A stretch of 64,000 nucleotides of DNA from Burkholderia paludis (GCF_000732615.1 NZ_JPGL01000046.1:16600-80599), one strand, 5' to 3'. Shown: positions 17,325 through 26,190, counted from the first letter of the stretch. Made by a program: numbers and translations. Notes: generated by a model from the sequence alone, not told the origin.

Positions 17325-18437
17325 TCACGCCGGGGCGGCGTCGCGCGCGGGCTGCGCGACACGGCCGGGGCGGCTTGAAAGGATGCGAAAGTTTAACATG
17401 ACGACGAGCAGCAGCAGGATCGCGGCGCCGCCGTTGTGCGCGACGGCGACCGGCAGCGGCCACTGCAGCACGATGTTGGTCAGGCCCGTGACGAACTGCA
17501 GCAGGACCACCAGCAGCACGCCGTTCGCGGGCCGCCGCAGCGATTCGAAGCGGCGCATCCGCAGCGCGAACGCCACCAGATACGCGACCACGACGAACGC
17601 GAAGGTACGGTGCGTCCAGTGGATCGCGACCAGCGCGTCCTGCGTGATCGCCTCGCCGTCCTTCGTCATCCCGAGCGCGCGCCACAGGTGGAAGCCGTGC
17701 TGGAAATCCATCGGCGGGATCCACTGGCCGTTGCAGGTCGGGAAATCGGTGCATGCGAGCACCGCGTAGTTGGTGCTCACCCAGCCGCCGAGCGCGATCT
17801 GCACGACCAGCAGCACGAGCGCCGCGAGCGCGGCCGCACGGTAGCGCCCGGCCTCCGGATCGTACGACGGCAGCGGCGTCTGCCGCGCCGCGAGCCAGCC
17901 GAGCGTGCCGAGCAGCGTGAGGCCGAGCAGCAGGTGGATCGTGACGATCACCGGCTGCAGCTTCATCGTGACCGTCCACGCGCCGAACGCGCCCTGCACG
18001 AGGATCAGCAGCAGCAGGCTCGTCGGCCACCACGGCGATACGCGCAGCGGGCGCCGGCGCAGCCGCGCGGACCACGCGATCACGACCTGCGCGATGATCA
18101 GCACGCCGATCGCCATCGCGAAATAGCGGTGGATCATCTCGATCCACGCCTTCGTCATGCTGACCGGGCCCGTCGGCATCGCCTGGTGGGCGGCCGTGAT
18201 CGCGGCGTGCGCGATGAACGGCGACGACGTGCCGTAGCAGCCGGGCCAGTCGGGGCAGCCGAGCCCCGAATCGGTCAGCCGCGTGAAGCCGCCGAACATC
18301 ACCAGGTCGAGCGTCAGGAAGGTGGTGATCCACACCAGCTTGCGGAACTTGTCGTCGTCGGCCTTCACCCACACGTACGACAACGGCAGCAGTGCGATGC
18401 AGAAGCCGATCAGGCCGAGTTGCAGTAGATACGACAT
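17325..18437 (-). CDS. ctaA: Heme A synthase CtaA/COX15
   Basis: This 370-residue eight-helix membrane protein oxidises heme O to heme A for the aa3 oxidase. It carries the proteobacterial COX15 motifs GGFTRLTDSGLGCPDWPGCYG near residues 50-70, with a cysteine pair, then EMIHRYFAM, MKLQPVIVTIHLLLG and the late IHWTHRTFAF with heme-ligand histidines. It lies 23 bp after the Sco-like gene and 8 bp before cyoE. Confidence 0.95.
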   Translation of the reverse strand: MSYLLQLGLIGFCIALLPLSYVWVKADDDKFRKLVWITTFLTLDLVMFGGFTRLTDSGLGCPDWPGCYGTSSPFIAHAAITAAHQAMPTGPVSMTKAWIEMIHRYFAMAIGVLIIAQVVIAWSARLRRRPLRVSPWWPTSLLLLILVQGAFGAWTVTMKLQPVIVTIHLLLGLTLLGTLGWLAARQTPLPSYDPEAGRYRAAALAALVLLVVQIALGGWVSTNYAVLACTDFPTCNGQWIPPMDFQHGFHLWRALGMTKDGEAITQDALVAIHWTHRTFAFVVVAYLVAFALRMRRFESLRRPANGVLLVVLLQFVTGLTNIVLQWPLPVAVAHNGGAAILLLLVVMLNFRILSSRPGRVAQPARDAAPA

Positions 18438-18460
18438 CGGTTATTGCCTCTCGTCTTGCC

Positions 18461-19087
18461 TTAGCCGATGCTCGACCACTTCAGCAGCTTCGTCACGTCG
18501 GACTTGATCTTGCTGGGGTTCGGATCCTTCGGGAAGCGCATCATCAGGTTGCCGTTCGGATCGACCATGTAGATGTGGTCGGTGTCCTTCGTGCCGGCGT
18601 CGGCCGGCAGCCACGCGGCCACGGCGGCCGGATCGGCGACGAGCCGGCGCGTGTCGGGATAGGCGTCCAGCACCTTCTGCGGCATCGCGCCCGCATCGCT
18701 GCGCAGCCACACCATCGTGATCCGGTGCCGCTCGCCCGCCTGCGTGACGCGGATCTGGCGCATGAAATAGAGCTTCTGCGCGCACGCTTCGTCGCATGCG
18801 CTGCTGTCCGTCATCACGAACAGCCACACGCCGCGCAGCGACGCGAGCGGCACGGCCTTGCCGGTTTCGTCGGTCACCTGCAGATCCGCCGGGATCGGGC
18901 GCTGCGGCTCGATCAGCGTGCCGTAGTTGGTCGACCCGCCCTTCGGCTTGATCACGTAGTAGGTGAAGTACGACGCGATCATCGGCGCGGCGCACACGAG
19001 ACCCAGCAGCACGAGCATCCAGCGGCCGCGCTTGCGGGCCGCCGGCGAGATCGGCGCTGCGGCCGGACCCTGACGGGAAGATTGCAT
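18461..19087 (-). CDS. Membrane-anchored Sco-like thioredoxin-fold protein
   Basis: This 208-residue protein lies between surf1 and ctaA. It has one N-terminal membrane helix (about residues 22-45, WMLVLLGLVCAAPMIASYFTYY) and a periplasmic domain with a thioredoxin/Sco-like layout. A CxxxC pair sits in SSACDEACAQ, and HIYMVDPNGNLMMRFP matches the late strand of Sco proteins, but a distal copper-ligand His is not obvious. It probably assists oxidase assembly. ATG 19087 is chosen; TTG 19093 is the alternative. Such genes are often loosely annotated as oxidase-related transmembrane proteins. Confidence 0.75.
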   Translation of the reverse strand: MQSSRQGPAAAPISPAARKRGRWMLVLLGLVCAAPMIASYFTYYVIKPKGGSTNYGTLIEPQRPIPADLQVTDETGKAVPLASLRGVWLFVMTDSSACDEACAQKLYFMRQIRVTQAGERHRITMVWLRSDAGAMPQKVLDAYPDTRRLVADPAAVAAWLPADAGTKDTDHIYMVDPNGNLMMRFPKDPNPSKIKSDVTKLLKWSSIG

Positions 19088-19147
19088 GGACAAATCAGAC
19101 CTCTCGAAACGAACCCGCGGCGCCTGCGCCGCGTCCTGGCATGGCGC

Positions 19148-19861
19148 TCACGCGCCGGCCGACTTCTTCGCCGCGCGCCGCGCGGCATACAGGCCGAAGC
19201 CGAGCGCGGCCGCCGCCATCGCCCACCACTGAAACATGTAACCGTAATTGCGCTCGACGCCGGTCGTCGCCGCCGGCCAGTCGCGCACGAGCTTGTCGCC
19301 GTCGTCGCTCGTCTGCTGGATCACGAACGGCTGCAGCGGCAGCCCCGTTTCCTGCGCATACGCGGCGACGTCCAGGTTCTGCCGGATCTTCTGGTGCGCC
19401 GCCGACCCGCCTTCGCCGAGCTCGAACGCACGCGACGCGTCGGCGCGCGCGATGCCCACGATCTCGACGTCGCCCGCGGGCGTCGCGAACGGCTCGATCG
19501 CCGTGCGATCGGAGATATTGCGCGGCAGCCAGCCGCGGTTCACGAGCACTACGCCGCCGCCCGTGAGTTTAAACGGCATCACGACGTAAAAACCCGGCTG
19601 GTCGTTATACGGCCGATTGTCGAGAAACACCGCCTGCCCGGGCATGAAACGGCCCGTCGCACGCACGCGATGAAATTCGATCGACGCGAGCGACACCGGC
19701 TGCGCGCCGATCTCGACGGGCGCCGCCTGCTCGTAGCGCGCGATGCTCGCCTGCAGCGCCTCCTTCTGGTGCGCGCGGTCGCGTTGCCAGAACCCGAGAC
19801 GGATCGTGACCGCGACGACGACGAGAATCAGCAGCGCGGGCAGCCAGCGAATCTTCATCAT
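19148..19861 (-). CDS. SURF1-family oxidase assembly protein
   Basis: This 237-residue SURF1 protein has the family's two terminal membrane helices, MMKIRWLPALLILVVVAVTIRLGFWQ and NYGYMFQWWAMAAAALGFGLY, flanking a periplasmic domain. Diagnostic motifs are LGFWQRDRA, FLDNRPYNDQPGFYVVMPF, VNRGWLPR and the C-terminal ERNYGYMFQWW. SURF1 helps insert heme a into subunit I. The double-Met start at 19861 is used. It is divergent from the small DUF2909 gene and begins the run surf1, Sco-like, ctaA, cyoE, sco. Confidence 0.93.
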   Translation of the reverse strand: MMKIRWLPALLILVVVAVTIRLGFWQRDRAHQKEALQASIARYEQAAPVEIGAQPVSLASIEFHRVRATGRFMPGQAVFLDNRPYNDQPGFYVVMPFKLTGGGVVLVNRGWLPRNISDRTAIEPFATPAGDVEIVGIARADASRAFELGEGGSAAHQKIRQNLDVAAYAQETGLPLQPFVIQQTSDDGDKLVRDWPAATTGVERNYGYMFQWWAMAAAALGFGLYAARRAAKKSAGA

Positions 19862-19942
19862 GCGGCCCGCCCGGCACCTGCGCGAAAGCGAAATGCGATA
19901 ATTATCCCCTTCCTTTCGAATTGCCGTCGTCCGGTTCGTGCC

Positions 19943-20152
19943 ATGCACATACTCGTTCCCATCGCCTTCGTCCTCATCATCGCCAGCATGGGCTCGGCGC
20001 TCTACTTCATGATGCACGACCGCGGCCACACGAAACGCATGGTCTGGTCGCTCGCCACCCGCGTCGGGCTGTCGGTCTCGCTGTTCGTGCTCATCCTGCT
20101 CGCGAACCGGATGGGCTGGATCCATTCGACCGGCCTGCCGATCGGGCGTTGA
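19943..20152 (+). CDS. Twin-transmembrane protein (DUF2909)
   Basis: This 69-residue protein consists of two membrane helices (about residues 4-23 and 41-57) joined by a basic loop HDRGHTKRMVWSLATRVG. This is the DUF2909 layout, found in beta-proteobacterial cytochrome oxidase loci. It is the only plus-strand gene inside the oxidase block, lying between ctaE and surf1. Its function is unknown; an assembly or stability role is inferred only from location. Confidence 0.82.
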   Translation: MHILVPIAFVLIIASMGSALYFMMHDRGHTKRMVWSLATRVGLSVSLFVLILLANRMGWIHSTGLPIGR

Positions 20153-20300
20153 CGCATTCGACCCGGCAGCCGTTGATGCGGCAGCCGCTGTGACATTTCG
20201 CCGCACGATCGCGACGCCATGCAAAAGCGCCGCCTGACTGAGTCGCGGCGGCGCCCGGGGGTGTCGACGGCGGCCGGGCCGCCCGGTCGACACCAATGAA

Positions 20301-20333
20301 AACGGCCCGCGCATCGCTGCGCGGGCCGTTTTT
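20301..20333 (-). terminator. Bidirectional terminator between ctaE and the DUF2909 gene
   Basis: AACGGCCCGCGCA (20301-20313) pairs with TGCGCGGGCCGTT (20318-20330) around TCGC. T-runs follow on both strands, so it can end ctaE (stop 5-7 bp away) and transcripts from 19943-20152. Confidence 0.85.
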
Positions 20334-20337
20334 CCAT

Positions 20338-21195
20338 TTACAGCCAGTAGACGACGACGTACAGGCCGAGCCAGACGACGTCGACGAAGTGCCAGTACCA
20401 AGCGGCGCCTTCGAATGCGAAGTGGTGATCGGGCTTGAAGTGGCCGCGGATCATCCGCACCAGCACCACCGCGAGCATCGTGCCGCCGAGGAACACGTGG
20501 AAGCCGTGGAAGCCGGTCAGCAGGAAGAACGTCGAACCGTACACGCCCGAATTCAGCGTCAGGTTGAGTTCGTTGTACGCGTGGTAGTACTCGAAGCCCT
20601 GCAGGAACAGGAAGCAGATACCGAACGCGAGCGTCGCGGCCAGCCACGCGATCGCCTTCTTGCGATGGTCGTCACGCAGTGCGTGGTGCGAGATCGTCAG
20701 CGTCACGCCCGACGACAGCAGGAACGCCGTGTTCAGCGTCGGGATCGGCCACGGGCCCATCGTCTTGAAGTGACCGGCGAGCGCGGCGGGGCCTTCGTTC
20801 GGCCACACGGCCGAGAAATCCGGCCAGATCAGCTTGTAGTCGAGGCTGCCGAGCTGGTGCAGCGCGATCTCACGCGCGTAGAACAGCGCACCGAAGAATG
20901 CGCCGAAGAACATGACTTCCGAGAAGATGAACCAGCTCATGCTCCAGCGGTACGACTTGTCGACGTTCTTGCCGTAATGGCCGCCTTCCGATTCGGCGAT
21001 CGCGTCGCCGAACCAGTGGTACAGCGTGAAGAGCAACCAGAGCAGGCCGAGCAGTGCCGTGAACGGCGCCCAGTCGTGACCGTTGATCCACAGCGCTGTC
21101 GATCCGAGCATGACCAGCAGGCCGGTGGCCGCGCTGATCGGATGCTGCGACGGATGCGGCACGAAATAGTACGGGGTCTGGTTTTGACCGCTCAT
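20338..21195 (-). CDS. ctaE: Cytochrome c oxidase subunit III
   Basis: This 285-residue membrane protein is subunit III of the aa3 cytochrome c oxidase. Seven helices are seen, with the family's WFIFSEVMFFGAFFGALFYAR segment and the C-terminal GFHGFHVFLGG and AWYWHFVDVVWLGLYVVVYW, which are highly conserved. The extra residues between helices II and III (GSLDYKLIWPDFSAVWPNEG) are common in beta-proteobacteria. It lies 138 bp after the DUF2970 gene; a strong terminator follows. Confidence 0.96.
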   Translation of the reverse strand: MSGQNQTPYYFVPHPSQHPISAATGLLVMLGSTALWINGHDWAPFTALLGLLWLLFTLYHWFGDAIAESEGGHYGKNVDKSYRWSMSWFIFSEVMFFGAFFGALFYAREIALHQLGSLDYKLIWPDFSAVWPNEGPAALAGHFKTMGPWPIPTLNTAFLLSSGVTLTISHHALRDDHRKKAIAWLAATLAFGICFLFLQGFEYYHAYNELNLTLNSGVYGSTFFLLTGFHGFHVFLGGTMLAVVLVRMIRGHFKPDHHFAFEGAAWYWHFVDVVWLGLYVVVYWL

Positions 21196-21333
21196 GCTTG
21201 ATTCTCCACTTCAGTCCAATTTGTGTACCGGAAACCGCTCCGGCTTTATTTCTTGCGCGGCGCGACCGCCACCGCTCATTCCCGCACGCGGCGCCTCGGC
21301 GCCGCGCCCTGCATTCCTTCCTCGCCGCGGGCC

Positions 21334-21534
21334 TCAGCCCACGACCGCACGCACGATCAGGATCAGCACGCCGATGAACACGCCGGCCGCGATCAGCGCG
21401 ACGATCAGCACGTGCAGCGGATTGAGCTGCGTCGCGTCGGCCTCCAGGTCGCGCCGCTTGCGCACCCCGAAGAACGACCACAGCACCGCTCTCAGCGCCT
21501 GGCCGAACGACCCGCCCCGCTTGACCTCCGTCAT
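21334..21534 (-). CDS. Small membrane protein (DUF2970)
   Basis: This 66-residue protein has a conserved N-terminal stretch (GGSFGQALRAVLWSFFGVRKRRD) and one C-terminal membrane helix (LHVLIVALIAAGVFIGVLILIVRAVVG). This is the DUF2970 pattern, typical of proteobacterial oxidase operons between ctaG and ctaE. ATG 21534 avoids overlap with ctaG and leaves a 16-nt gap. Role unknown, presumably in oxidase assembly. Confidence 0.85.
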   Translation of the reverse strand: MTEVKRGGSFGQALRAVLWSFFGVRKRRDLEADATQLNPLHVLIVALIAAGVFIGVLILIVRAVVG

Positions 21535-21550
21535 CGCCACGCCTCCCTCG

Positions 21551-22159
21551 TCATGCGTCCGGCTTCGCCGCACCCTGCGCCGCGGTCTTGCTCGGCGCCG
21601 GTGCCGGCGTGGCCGGCGTATTCAGCTCGAAGAACGTGTACGACAGCGTGATCGTCTTCACGTCCTTCGGCAGTTTCGGATCGATCACGAACACCACCGG
21701 CATCTTGCGCGACTCGTTCGCGGCCAGCGTCTGCTGCGTAAAGCAAAAGCACTCGATCTTCTTGAAGAACTCCGTCGCCTGCTTCGGCGCGTAGCTCGGA
21801 ATCGCCTGCGCCACGACCGGCCGGCCCTGCCCGTTCGTCACGTCGTACACGATCGTCGTCAGCTCGCCCGGATGCACGTCGAGGCTATTGTGCTCCGGCC
21901 TGAACCCGAGCGGCCCGCGCGCGTTCGCATCGAACTCCACCGACACCGTGCGGCTGTAGTCGACCTGCGAGTTCTTCACCTCGCGCTCGCTGACGTCGCG
22001 CTGCACCAGGTTGTTGATGCCGGTGATCTGGCAGATCGCCCGATACATCGGGATCAGCGCGAAGCCGAAACCGAACATCAGCCCGGCGACGACGAACAGC
22101 TTCACCAGCATCGAACGATTGAACGCGCGATCGACGGCGCCTTCTTCCGGCTTCGACAT
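21551..22159 (-). CDS. ctaG: Cytochrome oxidase assembly protein CtaG/Cox11
   Basis: This 202-residue Cox11 protein delivers copper to the CuB site of subunit I. It has one N-terminal membrane helix (about residues 14-34) and a periplasmic beta-sandwich domain. The copper-binding CFCFTQQTL motif is present in KKIECFCFTQQTL, and RPVVAQAIPSYAPKQATEFFKK is typical. A Pro/Ala tail (ATPAPAPSK) ends the protein. It lies 35 bp after the 46-residue membrane protein gene. Confidence 0.95.
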   Translation of the reverse strand: MSKPEEGAVDRAFNRSMLVKLFVVAGLMFGFGFALIPMYRAICQITGINNLVQRDVSEREVKNSQVDYSRTVSVEFDANARGPLGFRPEHNSLDVHPGELTTIVYDVTNGQGRPVVAQAIPSYAPKQATEFFKKIECFCFTQQTLAANESRKMPVVFVIDPKLPKDVKTITLSYTFFELNTPATPAPAPSKTAAQGAAKPDA

Positions 22160-22194
22160 ACGACGACTTCCTCGCTACTGCGTCTGTTGCTGCA

Positions 22195-22335
22195 TCAGTG
22201 AGTGGACAGCCACCACTGCTTGATCACGACACCCACAAAAAAAACGGCGGCGATGACGAGCAGGATGAGGCCGAGCCGCTTGTTGCCCGCGCGGATCTGC
22301 TCGGGCGTTCGTCTTTGTTGTGGATTCCGGTTCAT
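22195..22335 (-). CDS. 46-residue cytochrome oxidase small assembly protein
   Basis: Between ctaD and ctaG a short minus-strand frame encodes MNRNPQQRRTPEQIRAGNKR, then a membrane helix (LGLILLVIAAVFFVGVVI) and KQWWLSTH. A basic head, one helix and a short Trp-rich periplasmic tail match the single-helix small proteins annotated at this position in beta-proteobacterial oxidase operons. It ends 35 bp before ctaG and starts 72 bp after ctaD. Confidence 0.8.
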   Translation of the reverse strand: MNRNPQQRRTPEQIRAGNKRLGLILLVIAAVFFVGVVIKQWWLSTH

Positions 22336-22407
22336 CTGGCGCTTCGGGGTTCGGCACCCGCCGCTGCCCGCCTGCGCGGCAGGCAGCGGTCGGGCGCACT
22401 GTGAAAC

Positions 22408-24015
22408 TTACTCGACGTGCGGCGGTTGCTCGAACGTGTGGAAGGGAGCCGGGCTCGGCACCGTCCACTCGAGGCCCGTCGCGCCATCCCACGGCTTGTC
22501 CGACGCCTTTTCCAGCTCGCCGCCGCCACGGTAGGCCGGCAGCGCGACCGCGAACAGGAAGTACACCTGCGCGAGGCCGAAGCCGAATGCGCCGATCGTC
22601 GCCACCTGGTTGAAGTCCGTGAACTGCGCCGGGTAATCCGCATAGCGGCGCGGCATGCCCGCGAGACCGACGAAGTGCATCGGGAAGAACGTCAGGTTGA
22701 AGAAGATCATCGACGCCCAGAAGTGGATCTTGCCGCGCGTCTCGTTGTACATCCAGCCCGTCCACTTCGGCGCCCAGTAGTACCAGCCCGAGAACAGCGC
22801 GAACAGCGAGCCCGCCACCAGCACGTAGTGGAAGTGCGCCACCACGAAGTAGGTGCCGTGATACTGGATGTCGAGCGGCGCCATCGCGAGCATCAGGCCC
22901 GTCAGGCCGCCGAACGTGAACACGAACAGGAAGCCGATCGCGAACAGCATCGGGGTTTCGAACGTCATCGAGCCGCGCCACATCGTCGCGAGCCAGTTGA
23001 ACACCTTCACGCCGGTCGGCACCGCGATCAGCATCGTCGCGTACATGAAGAACAGCTGGCCGGTGACCGGCATGCCCGTCGCGAACATGTGGTGCGCCCA
23101 GACCATGAACGACAGGATCGCGATCGACGCCGTCGCGTACACCATCGAGCTGTAGCCGAACAGCGTCTTGCGCGCGAACGCCGGGATCACCTGCGACACG
23201 ATCCCGAACGCCGGCAGAATCATGATGTACACCTCGGGGTGGCCGAAGAACCAGAAGATGTGCTGGTACATCACCGGATCGCCGCCGCCCGCCGCGTTGA
23301 AGAACGACGTGCCGAAGTGGCGGTCGAACAGCACCATCGTGATCGCGCCTGCCAGGACCGGCATCACGGCGATCAGCAGGTAGGCGGTGATCAGCCACGT
23401 CCATGCGAACATCGGCATCTTCATCAGCGTCATGCCCGGCGCGCGCATGTTCAGGATCGTCACGACGATGTTGATCCCGCCCATGATCGACGACGCGCCC
23501 ATGATGTGCACCGCGAAGATCGCGAAGTCCATGCCCGGGCCCATCTGCGTCGACAGCGGCGCATACAGCGTCCAGCCGGCGGCCGTCGCGCCGCCCGGCG
23601 CGAAGAACGAGCCGACCAGCAGCACGGCCGCGACCGGCAGCAGCCAGAAGCTGAAGTTGTTCATCCGCGCGAACGCCATGTCGGATGCGCCGATCTGCAG
23701 CGGGATCATCCAGTTCGCGAAGCCGACGAACGCCGGCATGATCGCGCCGAACACCATGATCAGGCCGTGCATCGTCGTGAGTTCGTTGAAGAACTCCGGA
23801 CGCATGATCTGCAGGCCCGGTTCGAACAGCTCGGCCCGGATCGCGAGCGCCATCACGCCGCCCGACAGGAACATGATGAACGAGAACAACAGGTACAGCG
23901 TACCGATGTCCTTGTGGTTGGTGGCGAACAGCCAGCGCCGCCAGCCATGCGGCATTTCGTGCGCGTGGTCGTCGTGCGCGTGGTCCGCGGCTACGTCGTG
24001 CCCGATGCTAGACAT
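22408..24015 (-). CDS. ctaD: Cytochrome c oxidase subunit I
   Basis: This 535-residue heme-copper oxidase catalytic subunit has about twelve helices and binds heme a, heme a3 and CuB. Seen motifs are TTMHGLIMVFG (heme a His), WFFGHPEVYIMILPAFG (CuB His and cross-linked Tyr region), MVWAHHMFATGM (HH pair) and YFVVAHFHYVLVAGS (heme a3 and a ligands). The K and D channel regions look normal. It lies 43 bp after ctaC. A C-terminal FHTFEQPPHVE tail is typical of the beta-proteobacterial form. Confidence 0.97.
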   Translation of the reverse strand: MSSIGHDVAADHAHDDHAHEMPHGWRRWLFATNHKDIGTLYLLFSFIMFLSGGVMALAIRAELFEPGLQIMRPEFFNELTTMHGLIMVFGAIMPAFVGFANWMIPLQIGASDMAFARMNNFSFWLLPVAAVLLVGSFFAPGGATAAGWTLYAPLSTQMGPGMDFAIFAVHIMGASSIMGGINIVVTILNMRAPGMTLMKMPMFAWTWLITAYLLIAVMPVLAGAITMVLFDRHFGTSFFNAAGGGDPVMYQHIFWFFGHPEVYIMILPAFGIVSQVIPAFARKTLFGYSSMVYATASIAILSFMVWAHHMFATGMPVTGQLFFMYATMLIAVPTGVKVFNWLATMWRGSMTFETPMLFAIGFLFVFTFGGLTGLMLAMAPLDIQYHGTYFVVAHFHYVLVAGSLFALFSGWYYWAPKWTGWMYNETRGKIHFWASMIFFNLTFFPMHFVGLAGMPRRYADYPAQFTDFNQVATIGAFGFGLAQVYFLFAVALPAYRGGGELEKASDKPWDGATGLEWTVPSPAPFHTFEQPPHVE

Positions 24016-24058
24016 GAGAATCTCCTAATGCGAATACGTCGACTAACTCAGCGACACG

Positions 24059-25621
24059 TCAAGCCGCCGGACCGATCTCGACACGCCGGGCTTCCTTCGC
24101 GTCAGCCCCGCCCGTGATCGTTTCCGGTTTTTTGAGAATAATGTGGTCTTCCGCCACGCCTGCTGCCTTCAGCGCATCGCGCACGGCTTGCGCGCGATGC
24201 TTGGCCAGTTCGGCATTCGCGCCGGACGAGCCCGTCTGGTCGGTAAAGCCCGACAGCGCGAGCTTCGCGTCCGGATGTGCCTTCGCATAGTCGGCCGCGG
24301 CGGCGATCGCCGCCTTCGCGTCGGCCGGCAGCACGCTCTTGCCGGTCTCGAAGTAGATCGTCGACAGCGCGGTCGAAGCCGCCGGCTGCTCGGCTGCGCC
24401 CGACGCGGCCTGCTCCGGCGCCGAAGCCGCCTCGGCCGGCGCTGCCGCGCCTGCCGTGTCTTCCGGCATCTTGCCGTTGCGCGCGTCAGCCACTTGCTTC
24501 GGCTGCAGCAGGTCGTTCTTGTGGTTGCCCCACGAATTGCGCTCGTACGTGATGACCGAGGCGATGTCGAGATCCGACAGCGACGCCCACGAGGGCATCG
24601 CGCCCTTGCCGTGCAGCACGCGCTCGACGTGGCCGGCGATCGGGCCGTTCACGATCGCGCTGCCGTCCATGGCCGGGAATGCGCCGAGGCCCTTGCCGTT
24701 CACCTGGTGGCAGGCCGCGCAGTTCGCCTTGTAGACGTCCTCGCCGTGCGCGACGAGTTCGGCCATCGTGTAGACCTTGTTCGGATCGACCGCCGCGCTG
24801 GCCAGCTTGGCCTTCTGCGCGGTCACCCACTTCGCGTAGTCGTCTTCCGACAGGACTTCGACGACGACCGGCATGTACGCGTGCTCCTTGCCGCACAGCT
24901 CGGTACAGAAACCGCGGAAGGTGCCGACCTTGTCGGCCTTGAACCACGTGTCGCGCACGAAGCCCGGGATCGCATCCTGCTTCACGCCGAACGCGGGCAC
25001 GTACCACGAGTGGACGACGTCGTTCGCGGTCGTGATGATGCGGATCTTCTTGTTGACCGGCACGACGAGCGGGTTGTCGACTTCCTGCAGATAGGTGTCG
25101 GTGATCGGCGTCTTGCCCATCACTTCGTCGCGCGGGGTGCTGAGCGTCGACAGGAAGCCGATGCCCTCGCCCGGGCCCTTCACGTAGTCGTAGCCCCACT
25201 TCCACTGGTAGCCGGTGACCTTGATCGTGAGATCGGCGTTCGTCGTGTCCTTCATCGCGACGACGGCCTTCGTCGCCGGCAGCGCCATCAGCACGACGAT
25301 GATGAACGGCACGATCGTCCAGATGATTTCGACGGTCGTGCTTTCATGGAAATTGGCGGCCTTGTGGCCTTTGGATTTGCGGTGCGCGAAGATCGAATAG
25401 AACATCACGCCGAACACGCCGACGAAGATCACCGTACACAGGATCAGCATCATCGTGTGGAGATCGTAGAGCTCCTCGGCGATCTTCGTGACAGGCGGCT
25501 GAAAGTTGATCTCGTTGACGCGGGGGCCGCCCGGGCTATCACCGACCGCCAGGGCGGCACCGGCAAAGAGCAGTCCGCTGCATGCCAGCACACCCGTGAG
25601 GGCTCGCTTGATTGTTTTCAT
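24059..25621 (-). CDS. ctaC: Cytochrome c oxidase subunit II fused to cytochrome c and OmpA-like domain
   Basis: This 520-residue subunit II has a signal peptide (1-25), two membrane helices (about 56-79 and 97-115) and a CuA domain with ligands His204, Cys239, Cys243, His247 and Met250. A fused class I cytochrome c domain follows, with CAACH at 301-305 and likely axial Met342. After an Ala/Glu/Pro linker (about 388-417), residues 418-517 form an OmpA C-terminal-like domain with GFTDQTG (Asp461) and the helix containing Arg476. The last module resembles peptidoglycan-binding domains, so the oxidase may contact the cell wall. ATG 25621 opens straight into the signal peptide. Confidence 0.95.
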   Translation of the reverse strand: MKTIKRALTGVLACSGLLFAGAALAVGDSPGGPRVNEINFQPPVTKIAEELYDLHTMMLILCTVIFVGVFGVMFYSIFAHRKSKGHKAANFHESTTVEIIWTIVPFIIVVLMALPATKAVVAMKDTTNADLTIKVTGYQWKWGYDYVKGPGEGIGFLSTLSTPRDEVMGKTPITDTYLQEVDNPLVVPVNKKIRIITTANDVVHSWYVPAFGVKQDAIPGFVRDTWFKADKVGTFRGFCTELCGKEHAYMPVVVEVLSEDDYAKWVTAQKAKLASAAVDPNKVYTMAELVAHGEDVYKANCAACHQVNGKGLGAFPAMDGSAIVNGPIAGHVERVLHGKGAMPSWASLSDLDIASVITYERNSWGNHKNDLLQPKQVADARNGKMPEDTAGAAAPAEAASAPEQAASGAAEQPAASTALSTIYFETGKSVLPADAKAAIAAAADYAKAHPDAKLALSGFTDQTGSSGANAELAKHRAQAVRDALKAAGVAEDHIILKKPETITGGADAKEARRVEIGPAA

Positions 25622-25704
25622 AGCATCCTTACCCAAAATTTCCATTCAAACCCTCCCCCCCGTCGCAAGCCGCCGGCCAGTACCGGCCCGGCGCCCGCGC
25701 CTCG

Positions 25705-26190
25705 TCAGCCGCAGCGCCTGAGCGACACGCGCAGTTCGTCGGCGAACTGCGCGCGCTTGTACTGCGCGAGATGCTGCCCGATTACGACGGTCTGCCCGCG
25801 CGATACCAGCCGAATCGGATCGCGTGGCGTCGCGCCCGGCTCGACCCGCACCCAGCGCGGGTTGAATTCGATCTGCGTGAGCCGATCCGCATCCATCCGT
25901 TCGATCACGAGCCGGTGCGGAAACAGCCTGATGCGCTCGTAATCGACCGCATGGCGAGCATAGATCGCAAATGCGACACCCACCGCCAGCAACTCGATTC
26001 CGGTGAAGGGCATGACGAGCCAGGCTCCACGCCACGTCAGCAATGCCGCGATCACCAGCGAAAAGCCCGCGAGCGACGCGTAAAACAGCACGAACTGGCG
26101 CGGCGACACCGAACAGTTGCGTTTGATCAGCCAGTCTTCGAGGACCGGCTCGCCGTTCGTCGTCTCCGCCAAAACCGTCGCTGCTTCCAT
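25705..26190 (-). CDS. DUF2244 membrane protein
   Basis: This 161-residue protein has two adjacent membrane helices (about residues 34-52 and 57-76: FVLFYASLAGFSLVIAALL, LVMPFTGIELLAVGVAF) followed by a cytoplasmic beta-rich domain (RIRLFPHRLVIER to VVIGQHL). This is the DUF2244 family, often beside oxidase genes. Its stop is 83 bp before ctaC, so the two may share a transcript. ATG 26190 is chosen for a GAGGCGG upstream; the frame stays open earlier. Function unknown. Confidence 0.85.
   Translation of the reverse strand: MEAATVLAETTNGEPVLEDWLIKRNCSVSPRQFVLFYASLAGFSLVIAALLTWRGAWLVMPFTGIELLAVGVAFAIYARHAVDYERIRLFPHRLVIERMDADRLTQIEFNPRWVRVEPGATPRDPIRLVSRGQTVVIGQHLAQYKRAQFADELRVSLRRCG

Noticed and set aside
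16387..19153. Long plus-strand frames opposite ctaA, cyoE and sco
   Set aside because: They show low-complexity Arg/His/Gln composition and no start-site support, and run over well-recognised minus-strand membrane protein genes.
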